From CAVPDE01 sp963707125 (GTDB lineage Bacteria; Desulfobacterota; DSM-4660; Desulfatiglandales; HGW-15), in assembly GCA_963707125.1 (NCBI GenBank), contig CAVPOU010000016.1, positions 62,001 through 126,000 on the forward strand: DNA of 64,000 bases, written 5' to 3'. The notes under the pieces were generated by a model, which saw only the letters and a list, made by a program, of their open reading frames with translations, did not search any database and was not told the DNA's origin. Positions within the stretch are counted from its first letter, which is position 1, and each line of letters begins with the position of its first letter. This document shows positions 58,183 through 64,000 of this stretch, in pieces. A program made the position numbers and the translations under genes.

Positions 58183-59409
58183 ATGCCACTTGCAACGATT
58201 CCAGAAGCCCTGGAAGATCTGAAACAGGGCAAGATGATTATTCTTGTGGATGATGAAAACCGGGAAAATGAGGGTGATCTCACGATGGCGGCGGAAAAGG
58301 CCACTCCTGAGGCGATTAATTTCATGGCCAAGTACGGCCGTGGATTGATCTGCCTTTCCATGGCTCCGGAAATCGTGGATAGATTGAAACTGCCCTTGAT
58401 GGCTTTCGATAACCGTTCCGCTTTCAAGACGGCCTTCACGGTTTCGATTGAAGCGCGGGAAGGAGTCACCACGGGAATCTCTGCAGCGGACAGGGCGCGC
58501 ACCATCCTCACCGCGGTTGCGGACGACTCGAAACCGGAGGATCTGGTTCAGCCAGGCCATGTTTTTCCCATACGGGCCCGGCGCGGAGGGGTTCTGTTCA
58601 GAACCGGCCAGACCGAGGGCTCCGTGGATCTGGCAAGACTTGCCAGGCTTAAGCCTGCCGGTGTCATCTGCGAGGTGATGAATGATGACGGCACCATGGC
58701 CCGCATGCCTGACCTGGAGAAGTTCTCGCAAAAACACGGCCTCAAGATCGTTTCCATTGCGGATATCATCGCCCATCGGATGAGGACTGAATCCTTCGTG
58801 CATAAGGTGGCAGAAACGATTTTGCCGACGGCCTATGGGGAATTCAGAGCCGTCGCTTTTATGAATGACATTGACCAGTACGAGCACCTGGCTCTGGTCA
58901 AAGGAGAGCTCCACCCCGAGAAAGAGGTCCTGGTGAGGGTGCACTCCCAGTGCCTGACAGGAGACGTGTTTGGCTCCTTTCGTTGTGACTGCGGAGCCCA
59001 GCTCCAGAGAGCCATGGAAATGGTGGAGGAGGAAGGCCTCGGGGTCATTCTTTACATGCAACAGGAAGGCCGCGGGATCGGGCTGGCCAACAAAATCAAG
59101 GCCTATGCGCTGCAGGACAAAGGAAGAGATACGGTCGAGGCAAACAGGGAACTGGGCTTTGAAGCGGACCTGAGGGACTACGGAGTGGGAGCGCAGATTC
59201 TGGCCTCCCTCGGCGTAAAGAAGATGAGGCTTATGACCAACAATCCCAAGAAGATTATCGGCCTTGAAGGATACGGGCTTCAGGTGGTGGACAGGATCCC
59301 GGTTGAAACCGAGCCAAGGCCTGAAAACCTGAGATATCTTGTCACCAAGTGTCAGAAACTGGGTCACCTTTTAAATCTGAAGGGAAGGGTTTCCCGCGAA
59401 GTGAGCTAG
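58183..59409 (+). CDS. ribBA: Bifunctional DHBP synthase/GTP cyclohydrolase II RibBA
   Basis: N-terminal RibB (1-~200) makes dihydroxybutanone phosphate from ribulose-5-P: DDENRENEGDL acidic loop is present. Where E. coli RibB has the metal ligand His in GGHTEA, this protein has Gln (RTGQTEGSVDLARL). C-terminal RibA (~205-408) has zinc cysteines CLTGDVFGSFRCDCGAQL and EGRGIGL, catalytic in GTP opening. 408 residues. Operon order rpiB..ribD-ribE-ribBA-ribH places both precursor pathways together. Confidence 0.96.
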   Translation: MPLATIPEALEDLKQGKMIILVDDENRENEGDLTMAAEKATPEAINFMAKYGRGLICLSMAPEIVDRLKLPLMAFDNRSAFKTAFTVSIEAREGVTTGISAADRARTILTAVADDSKPEDLVQPGHVFPIRARRGGVLFRTGQTEGSVDLARLARLKPAGVICEVMNDDGTMARMPDLEKFSQKHGLKIVSIADIIAHRMRTESFVHKVAETILPTAYGEFRAVAFMNDIDQYEHLALVKGELHPEKEVLVRVHSQCLTGDVFGSFRCDCGAQLQRAMEMVEEEGLGVILYMQQEGRGIGLANKIKAYALQDKGRDTVEANRELGFEADLRDYGVGAQILASLGVKKMRLMTNNPKKIIGLEGYGLQVVDRIPVETEPRPENLRYLVTKCQKLGHLLNLKGRVSREVS

Positions 59410-59467
59410 GGCAGGAAGAGCCCTCGATGAACGTCGGCCGTCAACACACAAAGGAGAGGACATTCAC

Positions 59468-59932
59468 ATGCCTAAGACGTTGGAAGGAAAAATTTCTGCA
59501 GAAGGGTATCGATTCGGGCTGGTGGTCAGCCGGTTCAATGACTTCATCAGCTCAAAGCTGGTGGAAGGAGCGGTAGACGCCCTCAAGCGCCACGGGGCCA
59601 CCGAGGAGCAGCTCCTTCTGGTCAAGGTGCCTGGTGCTTTTGAGATTCCCCTGGCCGCCAAGAAACTCGCCGAAAGCGGCAAAGTGGATGCGGTGATTTG
59701 TCTCGGGGCCGTGATCCGGGGCTCCACGCCTCACTTCGACTACGTGGCTGCAGAGGTCTCCAAGGGAATTGCCATGGTCTCCCTGGACACCAAGGTGCCG
59801 GTCGCTTTTGGGGTGCTGACGACGGACAACCTGGAGCAGGCGATTGAAAGGGCAGGCACCAAATCGGGAAACAAGGGCTGGGATGCAGCTCTGGCCGCCA
59901 TGGAGATGGTGGACCTCTTGAAACAACTCTAG
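59468..59932 (+). CDS. ribH: 6,7-dimethyl-8-ribityllumazine synthase
   Basis: Joins the RibBA and RibD products. LVVSRFNDFISSKLVEGA, KVPGAFEIPLAAKKL, VICLGAVIRGSTPHFDYV (with active-site His) and FGVLTTDNLEQAIERAG are typical. 154 residues, forms icosahedral or pentameric shells. AAAGGAGAGG precedes ATG 59468. Confidence 0.97.
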   Translation: MPKTLEGKISAEGYRFGLVVSRFNDFISSKLVEGAVDALKRHGATEEQLLLVKVPGAFEIPLAAKKLAESGKVDAVICLGAVIRGSTPHFDYVAAEVSKGIAMVSLDTKVPVAFGVLTTDNLEQAIERAGTKSGNKGWDAALAAMEMVDLLKQL

Positions 59933-60003
59933 CCCTCTGAGTCCCGGGTGAGCCCCGACCTCTTCCGTGTCGGGAACGGGCGGATGCCCGAGAACAAAAC
60001 ATC

Positions 60004-60429
60004 ATGGGAAAAAGGCGTCGGGCGAGGGAACTCGCCATCCAGGTTCTTTTTCATATGGAATACAATCCAGGCGATCCGGGCGAAAGCTTTGAGCGTGTTT
60101 GCGAGAGCTTTGGTCCGCCCAAGGAGATCAGGCCCTACTCCAGGGAAGTGGTGGTGGGCGTCTGGGAAAACAGGACGGACCTGGACCGATTGATCAGCGG
60201 GTCCTCGAAGAACTGGCGCGTGGAAAGAATGTCGCGGGTGGATATCAATATCCTGAGGATTGCGATCTATGAAGTCCTTTATATGAAGGATGTGCCGCCG
60301 AAGGTTTCCATTGATGAAGCGGTCGAGCTGGGAAAGCGATACGGCACGGAAGAGTCGGGCGCGTTCATCAACGGGATTCTGGATCACATTTACAACCAGC
60401 TGAAGGCGGAGGTCGATCAAGGGGGATAA
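60004..60429 (+). CDS. nusB: Transcription antitermination factor NusB
   Basis: 141-residue helical RNA-binding protein of rRNA antitermination. KRRRARELAIQVLFHMEYN at the N-terminus and DINILRIAIYEVLYMKDVPPKVSIDEAVELGK..FINGILD are family signatures. It commonly follows ribH. A stem-loop separates it from leuS. Confidence 0.95.
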   Translation: MGKRRRARELAIQVLFHMEYNPGDPGESFERVCESFGPPKEIRPYSREVVVGVWENRTDLDRLISGSSKNWRVERMSRVDINILRIAIYEVLYMKDVPPKVSIDEAVELGKRYGTEESGAFINGILDHIYNQLKAEVDQGG

Positions 60430-60456
60430 CGGAAATCTGTGGAGAAACGTTTACAA

Positions 60457-60496
60457 GAGGCATGGCTGAAAGAAGACCTTCTTTCTTCCATGCCTC
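60457..60496 (+). terminator. Long perfect hairpin between nusB and leuS
   Basis: GAGGCATGG (60457-60465) and CCATGCCTC (60488-60496) plus inner GAAAGAAG / CTTCTTTC; nearly continuous stem of 17 bp. No T-run, so it may be an mRNA processing or attenuation structure rather than a full terminator. leuS starts 41 bases later. Confidence 0.6.
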
Positions 60497-60536
60497 ACGT
60501 CTTCAAATGCGTCAGTATGGAAGGTGTCGGCATCCT

Positions 60537-63113
60537 ATGAAGTACAACCCTCAAGAAATCGAGAAGAAGTGGCAGGATCAGTGGGACAAGGAAAAGCTGT
60601 TCAAGGTGGCTGAAGACCCGGCCAAGGAAAAATATTACCTCCTGGAGATGTTCCCCTATCCCTCGGGGAGGATCCACATGGGGCATGTGCGGAACTACAC
60701 CATCGGCGATGTGGTGGCAAGATACAAGAGGATGAAAGGGCAGAATGTGCTTCACCCCATGGGCTGGGACGCCTTCGGGTTGCCTGCGGAGAATGCAGCC
60801 ATCGAGAACAAGACCCATCCTGCCCGCTGGACCTACAACAACATCGCGAACATGAAAGCCCAGCTCAAACGCATGGGCTTCAGTTACGACTGGGATCGCG
60901 AGGTGACCACGTGCAATCCCGAATACTACCGCTGGGAGCAGCTCGTGTTCATCAAGATGTTCGAAAAAGGGCTGGCCTACAAGAAGAGGACCTTTGTGAA
61001 CTGGTGTGAAAGCTGCCAGACTGTGCTGGCCAAAGAGCAGGTCGAGAACGGTCGGTGCTGGCGGCACTCGGACCGGGAAGTGACGCTCAAAGAGATGGAC
61101 AGCTGGTTTTTCAAAATCACGGACTATGCAGAGGAGATGCTGGAGCACTGCGACAAGCTACAGGGATGGCCGGAGCGGGTTCTCACGATGCAGAAGAACT
61201 GGATCGGCAAGAGCTACGGCGCCATCATTCGCTTTCCTGTGGTGGGCTCGAAGGACGTGATCGAGGTGTACACCACAAGGCAGGACACGCTCTTTGGCGC
61301 CACGTTTCTCTGTTTTGCTCCGGAGCATCCCATGCTGAAGAGCCTGGTCGGGGGGCGACCTCAAGAGCAGGAGGTCCTTTCCTTTATTGAAAAGACACTG
61401 AAGGTGGACAGCTATATCCGGACCGCGGATTTGACCGTGAAGGAAGGGGTGTTCACAGGCCGCACCTGCATCAATCCCGTGACCCGGGAGGAGATTCCCA
61501 TTTATGTGGCCAACTTTGTTCTCTTCGATTACGGAACCGGAGCGATCATGGCGGTCCCTACCCACGACCAGAGAGACTTTGAGTTCGCCAAGAAATACAA
61601 CCTGCGCCTCCGAGTCGTGATCAAACCCTTTGACCGGGAGTTGTCCGAGGAGGCCATGACCGAGGCCTATGTGGAAGAAGGGATTCTCGTCAACTCAGGT
61701 CCTTTCAACGGGCAGCGAAATCTGGAGGCCATGGACCGCATCGCCGAATACCTTGAGTCCAATGGGTTGGGACACAAGACGGTGAACTACAGGTTGAGAG
61801 ACTGGAACATTTCGAGACAGAGATACTGGGGAGCCCCGATTCCCATCATCACCTGTGATCGGTGCGGAACCGTTCCTGTCCCTGAGAAAGACCTTCCCGT
61901 GGTTCTGCCTCTGAATCTGGAGTTGAGGCCGAACGGCGGATCGCCCCTTCCTTTTGAGCCCTCCTTCTATGAGACCTCCTGTCCGAAGTGCCATGGAAAG
62001 GCCAGGAGAGAGACCGACACCATGGACACCTTTGTGGAGTCTTCATGGTATTTCGATCGGTTTGCCTGTGCCGACTACGACAAAGGCCCCATTGATCCGA
62101 AGAGGGTGGAATACTGGCTGCCGGTAGACCAGTACATCGGGGGCATTGAACATGCCATCCTCCATCTCCTTTACTCCCGTTTCTACACCCGAGTTCTGCG
62201 GGACTTCGGCGAGGTAACATTCAGCGAACCTTTCACCAATCTGCTGACCCAGGGAATGGTCTGCAAGGAAACACAGGAGTGTCCGAAGCACGGTTATCTC
62301 TTCCCCAAGGAAGTGCAGGATAATCGCTGCACTCGCTGCCGGTCGCCGGTGAAGGTCGGGCCCACGCTCAAGATGTCCAAGTCCAAGAAGAACGTGGTGG
62401 ACCCGGAAGACCTGATCGAACGTTACGGCGCCGACACGGTCCGGATGTTTTGCCTTTTCGCGTCCCCTCCGGAACGGGATTTGGAGTGGAGCGACCAGGG
62501 GGTGGACGGTTCCTTCCGGTTCCTCCATCGCGTGTGGCGATTGGTGGAGGAGAACCTTGAAGAACTCAGGAAGGCGACGCTCTATGGCGGGGATGAAACG
62601 CTTCCGGAGGATTTGAAAGACCTCCACCGCAAGACCCATCAGACCGTCAAGAAAGTATCCAATGATATCGAAGACCGCTTTCATTTCAACACCGCTGTCA
62701 GCGCCGTGATGGAGTTGGTCAACGATGTCCACAAGGTCTTGGCCGGTGCTGAAAAGCACTCAAGCCTCACGTGGTCGGTGGTCAAAGAAGCCGTGGAGGC
62801 AACGGTTCTTCTTCTCAGCCCCGTGGTGCCGCATATCACGGAGGAACTCTGGCGAATGCTGGGTCACGAGGAACTGCTGTTGAACGTCCGGTGGCCGGCC
62901 TACCGGGCTGAGGCGCTCGAAGTGGCCACGAGGCTCATCGTGCTGCAGGTCAACGGCAAGGTGCGTGACCGGATGGAAGTCCCTGCCTCTTTCACTGAAA
63001 AAGAGATCGAAGCGGCGGCTCTCGGAAGCGAGAGAGTCCTGAGCTTCGTCGGTCGGAAGGCGGTGAAGAAAGTCATTGTAGTCGGGCAGAAACTGGTCAA
63101 CGTGGTTGTTTAG
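60537..63113 (+). CDS. leuS: Leucyl-tRNA synthetase
   Basis: Class I synthetase with CP1 editing domain. FPYPSGRIHMGHVRNYTIGD includes the HIGH variant HMGH; editing-domain TTRQDTLFGATFLC (threonine-rich loop) and TGAIMAVPTHDQRDFEFA; zinc-like CPKCHGKARRE; KMSKS in KMSKSKKNVVDPEDLI. 858 residues from ATG 60537, which begins the conserved MKYNPQEIEKKWQDQW; the frame is open to 60462. Followed by lptE with 14 bp spacing. Confidence 0.97.
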   Translation: MKYNPQEIEKKWQDQWDKEKLFKVAEDPAKEKYYLLEMFPYPSGRIHMGHVRNYTIGDVVARYKRMKGQNVLHPMGWDAFGLPAENAAIENKTHPARWTYNNIANMKAQLKRMGFSYDWDREVTTCNPEYYRWEQLVFIKMFEKGLAYKKRTFVNWCESCQTVLAKEQVENGRCWRHSDREVTLKEMDSWFFKITDYAEEMLEHCDKLQGWPERVLTMQKNWIGKSYGAIIRFPVVGSKDVIEVYTTRQDTLFGATFLCFAPEHPMLKSLVGGRPQEQEVLSFIEKTLKVDSYIRTADLTVKEGVFTGRTCINPVTREEIPIYVANFVLFDYGTGAIMAVPTHDQRDFEFAKKYNLRLRVVIKPFDRELSEEAMTEAYVEEGILVNSGPFNGQRNLEAMDRIAEYLESNGLGHKTVNYRLRDWNISRQRYWGAPIPIITCDRCGTVPVPEKDLPVVLPLNLELRPNGGSPLPFEPSFYETSCPKCHGKARRETDTMDTFVESSWYFDRFACADYDKGPIDPKRVEYWLPVDQYIGGIEHAILHLLYSRFYTRVLRDFGEVTFSEPFTNLLTQGMVCKETQECPKHGYLFPKEVQDNRCTRCRSPVKVGPTLKMSKSKKNVVDPEDLIERYGADTVRMFCLFASPPERDLEWSDQGVDGSFRFLHRVWRLVEENLEELRKATLYGGDETLPEDLKDLHRKTHQTVKKVSNDIEDRFHFNTAVSAVMELVNDVHKVLAGAEKHSSLTWSVVKEAVEATVLLLSPVVPHITEELWRMLGHEELLLNVRWPAYRAEALEVATRLIVLQVNGKVRDRMEVPASFTEKEIEAAALGSERVLSFVGRKAVKKVIVVGQKLVNVVV

Positions 63114-63126
63114 GAACAGAATAAAG

Positions 63127-63669
63127 ATGAGATGCTGCGGAGCAATTCTTCTGCTGAGCTTTTTGCTGGCGGGCTGCGGGTATCACTTCAGGGCCGACGG
63201 CGAACCTGTGGGGATTCAGCTTGAAAGTCTGGCCATACCCCTATTCTCAAGCACGTCTTCCGAGATAGGCTTTGAAGCGAATTTCACCAAGGTGATCCGT
63301 CAGGAGTTCATCAGCAATGGAAGAGTCCCTCTCGTGCCGGAGGAGAAGGCGCAAGTGGTGCTCATCGGCAAGATCCAGGAGATCAGGGCTGATCCACTGA
63401 CCTACATGTCCAAGGACGTGACGGTCGGGGGGAATACGTCGACCTATGAAGTCACCAGGTCACGGAAGCTCAGGGTGAGACTGGATGTCCAGCTGTTGGA
63501 CAGGCGCCAGGGCAAAATCATTTGGCGCGAAGCAGCCATGGAAGAGCAAGCCAGCTACGCTGTCAGCGGCGATCCCCTGGAAACGCGTTACACCGAACAG
63601 AAGGCTCTGGAGCAAATTGCCAGCCGCCTGGCAAAAAGAATCTATCTCAGAACCATGGAACGATTTTGA
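63127..63669 (+). CDS. lptE: LPS assembly lipoprotein LptE
   Basis: Outer-membrane lipoprotein that plugs LptD during lipopolysaccharide insertion. Signal peptide with lipobox LLAGC (Cys ~18), then GYHFRADGE, typical of the LptE/RlpB (DUF) family in deltaproteobacteria. 180 residues from ATG 63127; AGGAACAG upstream. leuS-lptE-holA is a common order. Shows the organism has an outer membrane. Confidence 0.9.
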   Translation: MRCCGAILLLSFLLAGCGYHFRADGEPVGIQLESLAIPLFSSTSSEIGFEANFTKVIRQEFISNGRVPLVPEEKAQVVLIGKIQEIRADPLTYMSKDVTVGGNTSTYEVTRSRKLRVRLDVQLLDRRQGKIIWREAAMEEQASYAVSGDPLETRYTEQKALEQIASRLAKRIYLRTMERF

Positions 63670-64000
63670 TGCCTGAGCATCTGCAGCCAGACGATGTTCT
63701 CAAAGCGGCCAGGAAAGAGCAGGTCGCTCCCTTTTATCTTTTTTATGGTCCTGGTGAGTTCCGCATGGAAAGGGTGCTGGTCACCCTGCGGACCCTGCTC
63801 GTGCCTGAGGCGGTGAGAGATCTCAACCTCGAAGTCCTCTATGGAGACGAAAAGATCGGGGAAAAACACATCGAACCGGAAGGAATCATCAACAGGGCCA
63901 GTTCCGTGCCTTTCCTTGCCCCTCGCCGGCTCATTATCCTGCGAAGGACGGAATCCTTCACCGCCGATCAACTGGAGAAGTTCCTTCCCTACCTTGAAAA
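63669..64000 (+). CDS. holA: DNA polymerase III delta subunit, 5' part
   Basis: ATG 63669 overlaps the lptE stop (TGATG) and reads MPEHLQPDDVLKAARKEQVA followed by PFYLFYGPGEFRMERVLVTL, the N-terminal AAA+-like signature of HolA/delta proteins (LxYGxExF..). It continues open to the right edge (110 codons visible). Clamp-loader wrench subunit; partner HolB is at 24.3 kb. Confidence 0.88.
   Translation, partial: MPEHLQPDDVLKAARKEQVAPFYLFYGPGEFRMERVLVTLRTLLVPEAVRDLNLEVLYGDEKIGEKHIEPEGIINRASSVPFLAPRRLIILRRTESFTADQLEKFLPYLE

Overview
The window looks like a chromosome segment of an anaerobic, Gram-negative deltaproteobacterium in the broad sense (Desulfobacterota). This is inferred from gene content and order, not from a marker-gene comparison. 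The signs are: a small atpI-atpB-atpE F0 cluster away from the F1 genes; a tmk-holB-ricT-metG cluster; a glyA-dCMP deaminase-nrdR-ribD-ribE-ribBA-ribH-nusB-leuS-lptE-holA string; corrinoid/pterin methyl transfer; many ferredoxin-type proteins; oxygen-independent glycerol-3-phosphate oxidation; and an outer membrane (LptE) with type IV pilin. No rRNA, tRNA, CRISPR array or complete insertion sequence was seen.

Layout. 1-5.7 kb: F0 ATP synthase genes, uvrA and pdxA. 6.1-9.3 kb: a secreted protein, a zinc-ribbon membrane protein and an orphan zinc-type binding protein. 9.5-16.4 kb: a redox block with a cytoplasmic molybdopterin oxidoreductase convergent with a GltD-like flavoprotein, a four-cluster ferredoxin, a small membrane protein and a TauE/SafE exporter. 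16.7-22.3 kb: a corrinoid methyl-transfer locus (corrinoid protein, methyltetrahydrofolate methyltransferase, UroD-type methyltransferase, ASKHA reactivase, enoyl-CoA hydratase homologue) in which two genes carry frameshifts. 22.3-28.4 kb: a DksA-like protein with a histone-like tail, then tmk-holB-ricT-metG. 28.8-32.8 kb: an ABC importer with a fused permease. 32.9-43.6 kb: a glycerol-3-phosphate locus (ugpBAEC, a cut-off ugpQ, then a HAD phosphatase and a GlpA-like/FAD/DUF1667 operon), split by an island of toxin-antitoxin and nucleotidyltransferase genes. 44.1-46.4 kb: xth, nth and a pilin. 46.7-50.0 kb: PAS histidine kinase followed by two FHA-GAF paralogues. 50.2-53.2 kb: B3/B4 protein, cytochrome c/b pair and an MFS exporter. 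53.5-64 kb: the rpiB-glyA-riboflavin-nusB-leuS-lptE-holA operon, running off the right edge.

The strongest non-gene feature is the density of intergenic fold-back sequences: at least eight sequence families, many with arms built of short tandem repeats, plus one nested ~198-bp hairpin at 43843-44040. Some supply stop codons and C-terminal tails to neighbouring genes. The most informative single event is a junction near 37449 where the 5' part of ugpQ and the 5' part of a relE-type toxin gene meet head-on and both lose their remaining sequence.
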